A stretch of DNA of 32,866 nt, from assembly GCA_003963315.1 (NCBI GenBank), contig RXJP01000069.1, positions 1 to 32,866 of the forward strand, read 5' to 3'. The position numbers and the translations under genes are program-made. The notes beneath the pieces were generated by a model, which searched no databases, was not told the origin of the DNA, and saw nothing but the letters and a program-made list of their open reading frames with translations. This stretch comes from Rhodocyclaceae bacterium. Its GTDB lineage: Bacteria > Pseudomonadota > Gammaproteobacteria > Burkholderiales > Rhodocyclaceae. Within the stretch, counting starts at the first letter, position 1. Every line of letters begins with the position of its first letter. Shown piece after piece: positions 1 to 10,239 of the stretch.

Positions 1-2391
1 GAAGAATTCCCGGGCCTGCTCCACGGTCATCAGCAATACATCGTGGATGGTCTTGCCCTTGTAGCGGATTTCCAGGGTTTCCCGGTTGTAGCGTTTACCG
101 TGGCAGACGTCGCAGGGCACGAAGACGTCGGGCAGGAAATGCATTTCCACCTTGATGACGCCGTCGCCCTGGCAGGCTTCGCAACGGCCACCCTTGACGT
201 TGAAGGAGAAGCGACCCGGTTCGTAGCCGCGCTGGCGGCTTTCCGGCACTCCGGCGAACAATTCCCGGATGGGCGTCAGCAGGCCGGTATAGGTGGCGGG
301 ATTGGAGCGGGGCGTGCGGCCGATGGGGGATTGATCGACATTGATCACCTTGTCGAAGAATTCCAGGCCTTCTATGGTGCCGTAGGGCGCTGGCTCGACC
401 GCAGAGCCGTACAGATGGCGGGCCGCCGCGGCGTACAGGGTGTCGTTGATCAGGGTGGACTTGCCAGAACCCGAGACCCCCGTGACACAGGTCAACAAGC
501 CTACCGGCAGGGACAGGGAGACATCCTTGAGATTGTTGCCGCTGGCGTTGCCAATCAGCAACTGGCGCTCCGGGTCCGGTGCGGTGCGGGTCTTGGGCAC
601 TTCGATGCGGCGACGACCGGACAGGTAGGCGCCGGTCAGCGAATCGGGGTTCTTCTCCACCTGGGCCGGTGTGCCGTGGGCCACCACATGGCCGCCGTGC
701 TCTCCGGCGCCGGGCCCCATATCCACCACATAGTCGGCGCTTTCGATGGCCTCCTGATCGTGTTCCACCACGATGACGGTGTTGCCGATGTCCCGCAAAC
801 GCACCAGGGTTTGCAGCAGGCGGCTGTTATCCCGCTGGTGCAGGCCGATGGAGGGTTCGTCGAGAACGTACATTACCCCCGTTAGACCGGAGCCGATCTG
901 GCTAGCCAGGCGGATGCGCTGGGCTTCGCCGCCGGAGAGGGTTTCCGCCGAGCGGTCCAGGGATAGGTAGTCCAGGCCGACGTTGATGAGAAAGCCGAGG
1001 CGGCTGTCCAGTTCCTTGACGATCTTGTCCGCCACCTGCATCTTGTGGCCGGAGAGTTTCAGTTGGCTGAAAAAGTCGCGGCAATGGCCCAGGGCCAGCC
1101 CACTGATGCCGGCGATGGTCTTGCCGCCGATGAAGACGTGGCGGGCTTCCTTGCGCAGGCGGGTGCCCCCGCAATCGGTACAGGGGCGGGAATTCAAATA
1201 TTTGGACAATTCTTCCCGCACAGCCAGGGAATCGGTTTCCTTGTAGCGCCGTTCCAGATTGGGCAGGATGCCTTCGAAGTTGTGGGTACGGTCGAAGCGG
1301 GTGCCCCTTTCGTTGAGGTAGCGGAACTTGATCTGTTCCTTGCCTGAACCGTAAAGCACGATCTGCCGGGTTTTTTCAGGCAGCTTTTCGAAGGGGGTGG
1401 CGGTGTCGAAACCGTAGTGGTCGGCGAGGGATTCCAGTATCTGGAAATAGAACTGGTTGCGCTTGTCCCAACCTTTTACCGCGCCGGCTGCCAAGGATAA
1501 ATGGGGATAGGCCACCACCCGGGACGGATCAAAGAACTGGATTTGTCCCAAGCCGTCGCAGGTAGGACAAGCGCCCATGGGATTGTTGAAGGAGAACAGC
1601 CGCGGCTCCAACTCCTGTAAGGCATAGGAGCACACGGGGCAGGCGAAGCGGGCGGAAAACAGGTATTCCTTGTCCGTATCCATCTCCACGGCGATGGCGC
1701 GGCCTTCGGCATGGGTCAGGGCAGTTTCGAAACTTTCGGCTAGGCGCTGACGCTGATCGGCCCGTACCTTGAGCCTATCCACCACCACATCCACCGAATG
1801 CTTGGTGCTCTTGGCCAGCTTGGGCAGGGCGTCGATGTCGTACACCTTGCCGTCGACACGCAGCCGGACGAAGCCCTGGGCCCGCAGCTCGGAAAACAGC
1901 TCCACCTGTTCGCCCTTGCGATTGGCCACCACCGGAGCCAGGATCATCAGCTTGGTGTCTTCGGGCAAGGCCAGCACATGGTCCACCATTTGCGAGACGC
2001 TCATGGCTTCCAGGGGCAGGTTGTGCTCCGGGCAGTGGGGCGTGCCGGCACGGGCATAGAGCAGGCGCAGGTAGTCGTGGATTTCCGTCACCGTGCCCAC
2101 GGTGGAACGGGGGTTGTGGCTGGTGGCTTTCTGTTCGATGGAGATGGCCGGGGAAAGGCCCTCGATCAGATCCACATCGGGCTTTTCCATCAATTGCAGG
2201 AATTGCCGCGCATAGGCGGAGAGGGATTCCACGTAGCGCCGCTGCCCCTCGGCATAGAGGGTATCGAACGCGAGGGAGCTTTTACCGGAACCGGACAAGC
2301 CGGTAATTACCGTCAACTGGTTGCGCGGGATGTCCAGATTGACGTTTTTCAGGTTGTGGGTGCGGGCACCGCGGATCTTCAGGTATTCCAT
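1..2391 (-). CDS. uvrA: UvrABC excinuclease subunit A, 3' end cut off by window edge
   Basis: UvrA is the damage-recognition ATPase of nucleotide excision repair; it loads UvrB onto damaged DNA in the cytoplasm. Reading leftward from the ATG at 2391, the frame stays open for 797 codons to the window edge. The start reads [14 protein letters not shown], and the first Walker A (GLSGSGKSS) is at residues 31-39. Further on come the first ABC signature ([11 protein letters not shown]), a [11 protein letters not shown] Walker B segment, a second Walker A (GVSGSGKST), and a zinc module with paired CxxC motifs (CEACQ and CDVC). The frame ends at [10 protein letters not shown], so about 145 residues are missing compared with the roughly 940 usual for the family, including the second ABC signature. 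It is divergent from the yajR-like gene, with 82 bases between the starts. I see no LexA-type CTGT-N8-ACAG box there, so SOS control is not shown. Confidence 0.98.
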   Translation of the reverse strand, partial: MEYLKIRGARTHNLKNVNLDIPRNQLTVITGLSGSGKSSLAFDTLYAEGQRRYVESLSAYARQFLQLMEKPDVDLIEGLSPAISIEQKATSHNPRSTVGTVTEIHDYLRLLYARAGTPHCPEHNLPLEAMSVSQMVDHVLALPEDTKLMILAPVVANRKGEQVELFSELRAQGFVRLRVDGKVYDIDALPKLAKSTKHSVDVVVDRLKVRADQRQRLAESFETALTHAEGRAIAVEMDTDKEYLFSARFACPVCSYALQELEPRLFSFNNPMGACPTCDGLGQIQFFDPSRVVAYPHLSLAAGAVKGWDKRNQFYFQILESLADHYGFDTATPFEKLPEKTRQIVLYGSGKEQIKFRYLNERGTRFDRTHNFEGILPNLERRYKETDSLAVREELSKYLNSRPCTDCGGTRLRKEARHVFIGGKTIAGISGLALGHCRDFFSQLKLSGHKMQVADKIVKELDSRLGFLINVGLDYLSLDRSAETLSGGEAQRIRLASQIGSGLTGVMYVLDEPSIGLHQRDNSRLLQTLVRLRDIGNTVIVVEHDQEAIESADYVVDMGPGAGEHGGHVVAHGTPAQVEKNPDSLTGAYLSGRRRIEVPKTRTAPDPERQLLIGNASGNNLKDVSLSLPVGLLTCVTGVSGSGKSTLINDTLYAAAARHLYGSAVEPAPYGTIEGLEFFDKVINVDQSPIGRTPRSNPATYTGLLTPIRELFAGVPESRQRGYEPGRFSFNVKGGRCEACQGDGVIKVEMHFLPDVFVPCDVCHGKRYNRETLEIRYKGKTIHDVLLMTVEQAREFF

Positions 2392-2473
2392 AGCGCAATG
2401 ATGGGGTGGGGGGCAGCGAACAAGCTAATATACCGGCTTTTCCGCCCCCAACTTTTACAGCTTTTTATAAGAA
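2392..2473. promoter_or_regulatory. Divergent intergenic region uvrA / yajR-like
   Basis: These 82 bases must hold the uvrA promoter and probably that of the yajR-like gene. The AT-rich stretch near 2426-2433 could serve as a -10 on either strand (TAATAT on plus, TATATT on minus), but no good -35 stands at the right distance. I see no SOS box. No Shine-Dalgarno sequence precedes the yajR-like ATG, where the upstream bases are TTTTTATAAGAA. Confidence 0.4.
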
Positions 2474-3835
2474 ATGACCGCATCTGAAATGCGGGCAACG
2501 ATAGCGCTTGCCCTGGTATTCGCGTTGCGCATGTTCGGCATGTTTTCCATCTTGCCGGTGCTGGCGATCCATACCCAATCCATGCCTGGCGGCAACAGTC
2601 CTTTCCTGATCGGCATTGCCCTCGGCATTGACGGACTGGCCCAGGCGCTGCTGCAAATCCCCTTCGGCCTACTGTCCGACCGCTATGGCCGCAAGCGGAT
2701 GATCTATATCGGCCTGACCCTTTTCGCCTTGGGCAGTTTCGTCGCCGCCGGCGCACACGATCTGCACATGATCATCCTCGGCCGCTTGATTCAGGGTACC
2801 GGCGCCATGTCGGCGGCAGTCATCGCCCTGGTCGCCGATCTAACCCAGGAAGAGCACCGTTCCAAGAGCATGGCCATCATCGGCATGAGCATAGGCGTGA
2901 CCTTCGGCGTCTCCATGGTGGCGGGGCCGGCGTTGAACCACTGGATAGGCGTGCCGGGCATCTTCGCCATTACCGGCGTACTGGCTTTCCTGGCCATGGC
3001 GGTGGTGCGTTTTGTGGTGCCCGATCCCCAGGTCAGCCGGGTTCATAGCGACGCGGAAACCGTTCCCGGGCAGATCGCTTCCGTGCTCCGCAACACGGAA
3101 CTTCAGCGGCTCAATTTCGGCATTTTCAGCCTCCATGCCGCCATGCGCGGTTTGTTCGTCGTCATTCCCCTGGTGCTGATCCAGGTGGGTGGATTGGCGG
3201 GTGCGGACCACTGGAAGGTTTATTTGCCCATCATGGCCATTTCCTTTTTCGCCGCGGTGCCGGCCATCATCGTCGCCGAGAAGTACGGGCGCATGAAGCC
3301 TGTGTTCTGCGGGGCCGTCGGTCTGCTCTGCCTGTCCACCCTGCTCATGGCCGTATTTATCGGCAATTTCGTCGGCGTTGTCACGACACTGTTTCTCTTC
3401 TTCGTCGCCTTCAATCTGCTGGAGGCCACCCTGCCGTCGCTGATTTCAAAAATCGCCCCGGCTGGTAGCAAGGGAACGGCCATCGGCGTCTACAACAGTT
3501 TCCAGTTCCTCGGCCTGTTTCTCGGCGGCGCCCTGGGCGGTTTCCTGGCGCAGCATGTGGGCAGCGCATCCGTGTTCGTCTTCTCCGGCGGCCTGGCTCT
3601 GGCTTGGTTCATGTTGGCGCTTTCCATGAATCCGCCACCCCGGGTGCGGACTTGCATGTTCCACCTGGGGGAGATGGAAGATTCCCTGGCGGGAAGGTAT
3701 GCTGCCGCCTTCGCCGCTTTGGATGGCGTAATGGAAGCGGTCGTTATTGGTGCCGAAGGCGTGGCATACTTAAAAATTCGCATCGGTGAGTGGGACGAGT
3801 CCGGTGCGCTTCGATTGATAGAAAAGGGAGTGTGA
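2474..3835 (+). CDS. yajR: YajR-type major facilitator transporter with C-terminal cytosolic domain
   Basis: This is a 453-residue inner-membrane MFS transporter, probably an exporter of the drug:H+ antiporter type; its substrate is unknown. The first half carries MFS motif A ([11 protein letters not shown], about residues 65-75) after two N-terminal helices. Segments such as [33 protein letters not shown] and [26 protein letters not shown] match what I remember of E. coli YajR. After the twelfth helix, residues from about 395 form a hydrophilic tail with a ferredoxin-like look ([18 protein letters not shown]), corresponding to the YAM domain that marks YajR. The gene sits between uvrA and ssb, which are direct divergent neighbours in E. 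coli. The stop is one base before the ssb start, so the two are probably co-transcribed. Family assignment is strong; transport direction and substrate are inference. Confidence 0.85.
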   Translation: MTASEMRATIALALVFALRMFGMFSILPVLAIHTQSMPGGNSPFLIGIALGIDGLAQALLQIPFGLLSDRYGRKRMIYIGLTLFALGSFVAAGAHDLHMIILGRLIQGTGAMSAAVIALVADLTQEEHRSKSMAIIGMSIGVTFGVSMVAGPALNHWIGVPGIFAITGVLAFLAMAVVRFVVPDPQVSRVHSDAETVPGQIASVLRNTELQRLNFGIFSLHAAMRGLFVVIPLVLIQVGGLAGADHWKVYLPIMAISFFAAVPAIIVAEKYGRMKPVFCGAVGLLCLSTLLMAVFIGNFVGVVTTLFLFFVAFNLLEATLPSLISKIAPAGSKGTAIGVYNSFQFLGLFLGGALGGFLAQHVGSASVFVFSGGLALAWFMLALSMNPPPRVRTCMFHLGEMEDSLAGRYAAAFAALDGVMEAVVIGAEGVAYLKIRIGEWDESGALRLIEKGV

Positions 3836-3836
3836 A

Positions 3837-4319
3837 ATGGCGTCAGTGAATAAAGTGATTCTCGTAGGCAATCTGGGTAAGGACCCGGAAACTCGTTACA
3901 CCCCCAACGGCGACCAAATCACCAATATCACGGTGGCCACCACCGATACCTGGAAAGACAAAGCCACCGGCGAACGGCGCGAAGCCACCGAATGGCATCG
4001 CATCGTCTTCTTCGGCAAGCTGGCGGAAATCGCCGGCCAATATCTGAAGAAGGGTTCCCAGGTGTACATCGAAGGACGCCTGCGCACCCGCAAGTGGCAA
4101 GGGCAAGATGGCCAAGACCGCTACACCACGGAAATCAATGCCGACGCCATGCAAATGCTGGGTCGGCGCGAAGGCAGCGGTGGTCCGGAATACGATCAGC
4201 GTCCGGCCGCTTCTTCTTCCGGCGGCGGTAGCAGCCGCAGCAGCGCCCCCGCCAGCCGCCCGGCTCCTCCTCCCAGCGGAGGCGGCTTGGGCGATTTCGA
4301 GGATGACATCCCCTTCTAA
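3837..4319 (+). CDS. ssb: Single-stranded DNA-binding protein
   Basis: SSB is the tetrameric single-stranded DNA-binding protein of replication, recombination and repair. The 160-residue product opens with the typical OB-fold start ([21 protein letters not shown]) and contains [37 protein letters not shown] Gly/Ser/Pro/Ala-rich linker follows from about residue 115. The acidic tip DFEDDIPF is the conserved site that docks partner proteins. Length and architecture are normal. A GGAG Shine-Dalgarno sequence lies 6 bases before the ATG, inside the end of the yajR-like gene, suggesting co-transcription and translational coupling. An additional ssb promoter inside the transporter gene is possible but not identified. 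Confidence 0.98.
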   Translation: MASVNKVILVGNLGKDPETRYTPNGDQITNITVATTDTWKDKATGERREATEWHRIVFFGKLAEIAGQYLKKGSQVYIEGRLRTRKWQGQDGQDRYTTEINADAMQMLGRREGSGGPEYDQRPAASSSGGGSSRSSAPASRPAPPPSGGGLGDFEDDIPF

Positions 4320-4346
4320 GCCGCTCCGCCACGGCGGCCAAGTTCT

Positions 4347-5714
4347 GTGACCCCGATTCCAGCCCGCCGCCGACTGGCGGAACGCCTCCGTCGCGCCTCT
4401 TGGCGCGACATGGTGTTGATCGGACTGCCTTCCCTGCTGGTGGTGGCCGCGGCATTCTGGGCCGCCGCCCAGTTTGTCCAACCGGCGCCGCCCAAGCAAT
4501 TGATCCTCGCCACCGGCGGCGCTGGTGGCGGCTACCAGCGTTATGCCGCTGCCTACAAACCCTTGTTGGCGGAAGAGGGCATCACCTTGGTAGAGCGGCC
4601 GACGTCGGGCGCCATGGAAAACCTGGCCCTGCTGCGTGATCCCGACAGCGAGGTGGACGCCGCCTTCATCCAGGGCGGCGTGGTGGACAAGCGGGAAGAT
4701 GACGACCTCTATTCCCTGGGGGCCATCTATCAGGAGCCGGTTTGGATTTTCTATCGGCCTTCCCGCTTTGGCGACAAGGAAGTGCCAGACCGCTTGTTGC
4801 AGCTCAAGGGCATGCGCGTTGCGGTAGGGGCCAGCGGTAGCGGCAATCGGCACCTTGCCCTGGAGTTGTTGCAGCTGAATGGGCTGGATGACCGCCATGT
4901 CACCCTGCTCGAGGCTGGTGGTATCACGGCGGCCGAAGCCTTGCAGAAAGGCCGCGCCGATGCGGCCATCGTGGTCGGGCCGGTGCAGTCGGCGGCGGTG
5001 TGGACGCTGCTCTATGCGCCAGGCATCAAGGTCATGAATCTGGCCCAGGCCGATGCCTATACCCGTAGGCTTGCCTATTTGAGCCATCTGGTGCTACCCA
5101 GGGGCAGCGTCGACCTGCTGCGGGACATTCCCGACCGCGACATTCATCTGCTGGCGCCCACTGCCACCTTGGCTGTGAAGGAGGGTACCCATCCCGCCCT
5201 GGTGGACCTGCTCTTGCAAGCGGCATCGGAAACCCACAACGGCCACGGTTTGCTGCAAAAGGCGGGGGATTTCCCCAAGGCCCAGGCGGTGGAGTTTCCG
5301 CTCTCCCCCCGGGCCGAGCATTTCTACAAATCGGGCAAGCCCCTGCTGCAACGCTATTTGCCCTTCTGGGCGGCGAATCTGATCGACAGGCTGGTGGTGA
5401 TGCTGATTCCCCTGATCGCCGTGTTGTACCCGGTGGCCAAAATGGCGCCGTCCCTTTATGGCTGGCGCATTCGTTCGAGGATCTTCAAGCGTTACGGAGA
5501 GCTCAAATTTCTCGAGGCGGAAGCCTTGGCCGAGGATAGCGGCGTGCAACGCCAGGCCCTGTTGCAGCGGCTTGATGCCATTGAACGCGACGCGGCGAGG
5601 ATTCCTACCCCCTTGGCCTTCAGCGACATGCTTTACACCTTGCGCGGCCACATCGAGATCGTGCGGGCGGCCATCCTGCGCCAAGACGGGCGCCAGCCCG
5701 AGAACAAGTCCTAG
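4347..5714 (+). CDS. Membrane-anchored TAXI-family solute-binding protein (orphan)
   Basis: This 455-residue protein starts at a GTG. A basic N-terminus (RRRLAERLRRASWRD) precedes a membrane helix at about residues 21-44. A TAXI-type TRAP solute-binding domain follows, with ILATGGAGGGYQRYAAAYKPLL, TSGAMENLALLRD and DAAFIQGGV near its start, and covers roughly residues 50-340. A second helix (about 348-370, VVMLIPLIAVLYPVAKM) leads into a charged, probably cytosolic tail of about 85 residues. Secreted TAXI receptors normally pair with a TRAP permease, but none lies nearby. The tethered, two-helix layout suggests a sensor or scaffold rather than a free periplasmic receptor; this is inference. 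The gene follows ssb by 27 bases and ends 6 bases from the convergent rfaE2. An internal ATG at 4410 is a less likely start because it would cut into the first helix. Confidence 0.8.
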   Translation: MTPIPARRRLAERLRRASWRDMVLIGLPSLLVVAAAFWAAAQFVQPAPPKQLILATGGAGGGYQRYAAAYKPLLAEEGITLVERPTSGAMENLALLRDPDSEVDAAFIQGGVVDKREDDDLYSLGAIYQEPVWIFYRPSRFGDKEVPDRLLQLKGMRVAVGASGSGNRHLALELLQLNGLDDRHVTLLEAGGITAAEALQKGRADAAIVVGPVQSAAVWTLLYAPGIKVMNLAQADAYTRRLAYLSHLVLPRGSVDLLRDIPDRDIHLLAPTATLAVKEGTHPALVDLLLQAASETHNGHGLLQKAGDFPKAQAVEFPLSPRAEHFYKSGKPLLQRYLPFWAANLIDRLVVMLIPLIAVLYPVAKMAPSLYGWRIRSRIFKRYGELKFLEAEALAEDSGVQRQALLQRLDAIERDAARIPTPLAFSDMLYTLRGHIEIVRAAILRQDGRQPENKS

Positions 5715-5720
5715 GCCGGT

Positions 5721-6212
5721 CTAAAGCCTGCGGATTTTTTCCACCAGCGCCGTGGTGGAGCGTTCATGGAGGAAGGGGATGGAATGCACGGTTCCGCCCC
5801 AAGCCAATACTTCGCCATAGCCCACGATCTTTTCCACCGGCCAATCGCCGCCCTTGACCAATATGTCAGGCCGCACTTCGAGGATGCGTTGCAGCGGCGT
5901 GTCCTCGTCGAACCAGGTGACCAGGGATACGCATGCCAGCGAGGCCATCACTGCCAGCCGGTCCTCCAGCTTGTTGATCGGCCGGTCATCCCCCTTCCCC
6001 AGGCGCTTGACCGAGGCGTCGCTGTTGAGCGCCACCACCAGGCCTGCGCCCAAGGCACGGGCCTGGGCCAGGTAGGTGACATGGCCGCGATGCAGTATGT
6101 CGAAGCAGCCGTTGGTGAACACCAAGGGCCGGGGCAGCGCAGGGAGGCGATCCGCCAGTTGTTGTGGTGGGCAGATCTTGGCTTCGAAATCAGGCGAAGG
6201 ATAAGTCAACAC
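5721..6212 (-). CDS. rfaE2: D-glycero-beta-D-manno-heptose 1-phosphate adenylyltransferase
   Basis: RfaE2 (HldC) transfers AMP to heptose 1-phosphate to make ADP-heptose for the lipopolysaccharide inner core. The 163-residue product is the stand-alone nucleotidyltransferase half of HldE: LVFTNGCFDILHRGHVTYL carries the HxGH active-site motif, followed by ALNSDASVKRLGKGDDRPI, ILVKGGDWPVEKIVG and the C-terminal ERSTTALVEKIRRL. The sugar-kinase half (RfaE1) is not in the window. The likely start is a GTG at 6212 with a TTG just after it. No clear Shine-Dalgarno sequence is visible, and the gene begins 5 bases after dolP, so coupling to upstream translation is likely. Together with the gmhA-like gene two places upstream, it forms a partial ADP-heptose module. 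Confidence 0.93.
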   Translation of the reverse strand: MLTYPSPDFEAKICPPQQLADRLPALPRPLVFTNGCFDILHRGHVTYLAQARALGAGLVVALNSDASVKRLGKGDDRPINKLEDRLAVMASLACVSLVTWFDEDTPLQRILEVRPDILVKGGDWPVEKIVGYGEVLAWGGTVHSIPFLHERSTTALVEKIRRL

Positions 6213-6217
6213 GGGGG

Positions 6218-7488
<1,271 letters not shown>

Positions 7489-7545
7489 TCAACGGAAGCC
7501 CGGATTTTAGCCGCTGCTGCCCGGGGCTCCCTGGAAATAAACCCC

Positions 7546-7911
7546 TCAAAGCACGACAAATACTTCAATCAGCACCCGTTTCCAGGGGTTCGGGTCTTCC
7601 CGTAGAGCGGCGATGCGGGCTTCGACCCGGCCGCCCCGATCCAGTTCCTCGGCCACGCTGCGGTTCTCCGCTCGGGGCAGATAGCCCAGCTTCTCGCCCC
7701 GCCATTCCACCCGGATGGCCCTGGGGTCGTGGCGATTGTCGGGTTCGCGCACCAGGGTCAGGGCGTCGCCCACTTTCATCTCTTCCCAACGCACTTTGCC
7801 GGCGTAGTACTGGAAACCGGCCAGGGGCGAGCTTTGCACCAGCATTTTGATGGTTTGCGCATGGCCTGTGGCTATGATTAGGGCAATCAGACTAATCAGC
7901 AGCAAACGCAT
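7546..7911 (-). CDS. Exported HIRAN-domain protein
   Basis: From the ATG at 7911 this encodes 121 residues: a hydrophobic signal peptide (MRLLLISLIALIIATGHA, cleavage likely before QTIK) and then a single HIRAN domain filling the rest (AGFQYYAGKVRWEEMKVGD, LVREPDNRHDPRAIRVEW, KLGYLPRAENRSVAEEL). An upstream in-frame ATG at 7938 would add nine residues (MKTNWNGYA) and weaken the signal peptide, so I prefer 7911; neither start has a strong Shine-Dalgarno sequence. HIRAN is best known as a DNA 3'-end-binding module in SNF2-family proteins such as HLTF, so its presence behind an export signal is notable and a nucleic-acid role outside the cytoplasm is unproven. The gene overlaps the 3' end of yraN by 20 bases, and 72 bases separate it from gmhA. 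Confidence 0.82.
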   Translation of the reverse strand: MRLLLISLIALIIATGHAQTIKMLVQSSPLAGFQYYAGKVRWEEMKVGDALTLVREPDNRHDPRAIRVEWRGEKLGYLPRAENRSVAEELDRGGRVEARIAALREDPNPWKRVLIEVFVVL

Positions 7912-8284
7912 CGCGTATCCATTCCAGTTTGTTTTCATCCAGGGCGGAGAGCAGCACGCAGTCGAAGCGACAAGGGCGTTCGCCGTGGGCCTGCAGGTAA
8001 TGCCGGGCAGCGAGGATCAGGCGTTGTTGTTTGGCCGGGGTGATGCTGGCCCCCGCACCGCCGTAGGCGGCGTTGCTGCGCAGGCGGACTTCGACGAACA
8101 CCAGGGTGTCGCCGTCTTCGCCGATGAGGTCGATCTCGCCGCCCCGGACGCGGTAATTGCGGGCCACAATCCGCAGCCCGCGGCGGGTGAGCCAGGCGGC
8201 GGCGAGGTCTTCCGCCGCTGCACCGCTGTTTTTCAGCTTGCGCGGGGGAGCGGCGGAACGGAGAATGCGGGCGATGAACGACAT
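7892..8284 (-). CDS. yraN: YraN family protein (UPF0102), predicted nuclease fold
   Basis: The 130-residue product from the ATG at 8284 has the UPF0102 pattern: SGAAAEDLAAAWLTRRGLRIVARNYR, then GGEIDLIGEDGDTLVFVEVR, where the D and ExR residues resemble the PD-(D/E)XK nuclease core, then GGAGASITPAKQQRLILAARHYL and FDCVLL near the end. Its function is unknown; a Holliday-junction-resolvase-like fold is known for the family. The frame is open upstream to 8386, but family length (about 120-130) and an AGGTG Shine-Dalgarno sequence 8 bases before 8284 favour this start. It is divergent from rsmI, and the two coding regions overlap by 11 bases at their start codons. Confidence 0.92.
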   Translation of the reverse strand: MSFIARILRSAAPPRKLKNSGAAAEDLAAAWLTRRGLRIVARNYRVRGGEIDLIGEDGDTLVFVEVRLRSNAAYGGAGASITPAKQQRLILAARHYLQAHGERPCRFDCVLLSALDENKLEWIRDAFAAD

Positions 8285-9137
8285 CGACAAAGCACCTGGA
8301 AGCAACAAGACAACGGCATTGTATGTGGTGGCTACCCCCATGGGGAACCTGGCGGACATCACCCTGCGCGCCCTGGAAACCCTCAAGGCGGTGGACGCCG
8401 TGGCCTGCGAAGATACCCGCCACGCCCGGCGCTTTCTTGACCACTACGGCATCCGTGCCGCCACCTTCGCCCTGCATGAACACAATGAGCAAGAGGCCGG
8501 CGCCAAGCTGATCGACATGCTGCGGCAGGGAAAATCGGTGGCCATGATTTCCGATGCCGGCACCCCTGCCATTTCCGATCCCGGTGCCAAAGCCGTGGCG
8601 GCGGTGCAGGCCGCCGGCTTTGCGGTGATTCCCTTGCCCGGCCCCAATGCGGCCGCCACGGCCCTGTCGGCCTCCGGCATTACCGATGCACGTTTCCTTT
8701 TCGTCGGGTTCCTGCCGCCCAAGGCGGCGGCAAGGCGGGCCGAAATCGAGCGACTGAAGTCGGTGGATGCCGCCCTGGTGTTCTACGAAGCACCCCATCG
8801 CATCGAGGAGACCATTACCGACCTGGCCGCGGTGTTGGCGCCGGAGCGGGAGCTGGTGGTGGCGCGGGAACTGACCAAGCTGTTCGAACAGATCGTCCGT
8901 CTGCCCATCGCCGAAGCGCCGGCCTGGCTGGCGGCGGACAGCAACCGCCAACGAGGAGAGTTCGTCCTCATCATTTCGGCGCCGAAGGAACGTAGCGGCC
9001 TGGATGGGGAGGCGGAACGGGTGCTGAAGGCCCTGCTGGCCGAGCTGCCCACCAAGCAGGCGGCCAAGCTGGCGGCGGAAATCACCGGGGTGTCGAAGAA
9101 CGATCTCTATCAGCGCGCCCTGGCCCTAAAGGAGTGA
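8274..9137 (+). CDS. rsmI: 16S rRNA 2'-O-ribose C1402 methyltransferase
   Basis: RsmI methylates the ribose of C1402 in 16S rRNA, next to the P-site, using S-adenosylmethionine. The 287-residue product has the SAM-binding tetrapyrrole-methylase fold: [59 protein letters not shown] and [16 protein letters not shown]. The C-terminus ([23 protein letters not shown]) matches the RsmI tail. The open frame extends upstream to 8157, but the ATG at 8274 gives the family-typical N-terminus of about 14 residues before LYVV, with GGAG 10 bases upstream. The first 11 bases overlap the start of yraN on the other strand. Confidence 0.96.
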   Translation: MNDIDKAPGSNKTTALYVVATPMGNLADITLRALETLKAVDAVACEDTRHARRFLDHYGIRAATFALHEHNEQEAGAKLIDMLRQGKSVAMISDAGTPAISDPGAKAVAAVQAAGFAVIPLPGPNAAATALSASGITDARFLFVGFLPPKAAARRAEIERLKSVDAALVFYEAPHRIEETITDLAAVLAPERELVVARELTKLFEQIVRLPIAEAPAWLAADSNRQRGEFVLIISAPKERSGLDGEAERVLKALLAELPTKQAAKLAAEITGVSKNDLYQRALALKE

Positions 9138-9167
9138 GCCCCCGGTTACCCCTGACTCAGTCTTTCC

Positions 9168-9185
9168 ATCGCCCGAATCGGCGAT
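9168..9185 (+). other. Small hairpin just upstream of pyrC
   Basis: ATCGCC and GGCGAT form a perfect 6-base-pair stem around the loop CGAATC, ending 10 bases before the pyrC ATG. No U tract follows, so it is not an intrinsic terminator. It may sit in a leader that affects pyrC translation, but that is speculation. A GATAAT that could pass for a -10 overlaps its right arm. Confidence 0.35.
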
Positions 9186-9195
9186 AATTGGACCC

Positions 9196-10233
9196 ATGCA
9201 AACGCTTACCCTGATCCGCCCCGACGATTGGCACCTGCACCTGCGGGATGGTGCCGCCCTCAAATCCGTATTGCCCGATACCGCCCGCCGCTTCGGCCGG
9301 GCCATCGTCATGCCCAACCTCAAGCCGCCAGTCACCACGGTGGCCCTGGCGGCGGAGTATCGGCAGCGCATCCTGGCGGCCTTGCCGGCCGGCATGACGT
9401 TCGAGCCGCTGATGACGCTGTATCTCACCGACAACACGCCTGCTGCCGAGATCGATGCCGCCAAGGCCAGCGGTTTCGTCCATGGCGTCAAACTCTATCC
9501 CGCCGGCGCCACCACCAACTCCGATGCCGGCGTCACCGACCTGAAGAAGTGCAGGGCCACCCTGGCCCGCATGGAGGCCCTGGGTGTGCCTTTGCTGGGG
9601 CACGGCGAAGTGACCGATCCGGCGGTGGACGTGTTCGACCGGGAATCGGTCTTCATCGATACGGTGTTACGCCCGCTGCTGCGGGATTTTCCTGGTCTCA
9701 AGGTGGTGTTGGAGCACATCACCACCCGCGAGGGCGCGGATTTTGTGTCTTCGACCGGCCCCAACGTGGCGGCCACCATCACCGCCCATCACTTGCTGCT
9801 CAATCGCAACGCCATCTTCGCCGGCGGCGTGCGTCCCCATCATTACTGCCTGCCCATCCTCAAGCGCGAGATCCATCGTCAGGCGCTGGTCATGGCCGCC
9901 ACCTCGGGCAATCCAAAATTCTTCCTCGGCACCGATTCGGCGCCCCATGGCCAAAGCACCAAGGAAGCCGCCTGCGGCTGCGCCGGTTGCTACACCGCCC
10001 ATGCGGGTATCGAGCTTTATGCCGAGGTCTTCGAAGCGGCTGGCGCCCTGGATAAGCTGGAAGCTTTTGCCAGCCGCAACGGCCCTGCCTACTATGGTCT
10101 GCCTGTCAATACCGGCACCATCATCCTGACCAAGGAATCCTGGCCGGTGCCGGCCAGCCAGTCCTACATCGATACCGACGCCCTGGTGCCTCTGCGCGCC
10201 GGGGAAACCGTTGCCTGGAAGTTGAAGGAGTAA
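9196..10233 (+). CDS. pyrC: Dihydroorotase (class II)
   Basis: PyrC closes carbamoyl-aspartate to dihydroorotate, the third step of pyrimidine synthesis. The 345-residue length and motifs fit the E. coli-type enzyme: DDWHLHLRD with metal ligands His13 and His15, [18 protein letters not shown] with Lys99 as the residue expected to be carboxylated, LGHGEV with His136, EHITT with His174, and TDSAPH with Asp247. The remaining sequence is family-typical, including an apparent cysteine-rich stretch (ACGCAGC) after the Asp loop. It lies 58 bases after rsmI, while the following lipoprotein gene starts 6 bases after its stop, so those two are likely co-transcribed. Confidence 0.98.
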   Translation: MQTLTLIRPDDWHLHLRDGAALKSVLPDTARRFGRAIVMPNLKPPVTTVALAAEYRQRILAALPAGMTFEPLMTLYLTDNTPAAEIDAAKASGFVHGVKLYPAGATTNSDAGVTDLKKCRATLARMEALGVPLLGHGEVTDPAVDVFDRESVFIDTVLRPLLRDFPGLKVVLEHITTREGADFVSSTGPNVAATITAHHLLLNRNAIFAGGVRPHHYCLPILKREIHRQALVMAATSGNPKFFLGTDSAPHGQSTKEAACGCAGCYTAHAGIELYAEVFEAAGALDKLEAFASRNGPAYYGLPVNTGTIILTKESWPVPASQSYIDTDALVPLRAGETVAWKLKE

Positions 10234-10239
10234 TTCGAC

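Noticed and set aside
43-2487. Several plus-strand open frames across 43-2487
   Set aside because: They are shadows of uvrA on the minus strand, which shows every expected motif.
5700-5740. Bidirectional terminator between the TAXI gene and rfaE2
   Set aside because: A T run occurs at 5735-5740, but no stable stem precedes it, and only 6 bases lie between the two stops.
9152-9188. Possible pyrC promoter (CTGACT and GATAAT)
   Set aside because: Spacing of 25 bases is far too long, and the start would fall on the ATG.
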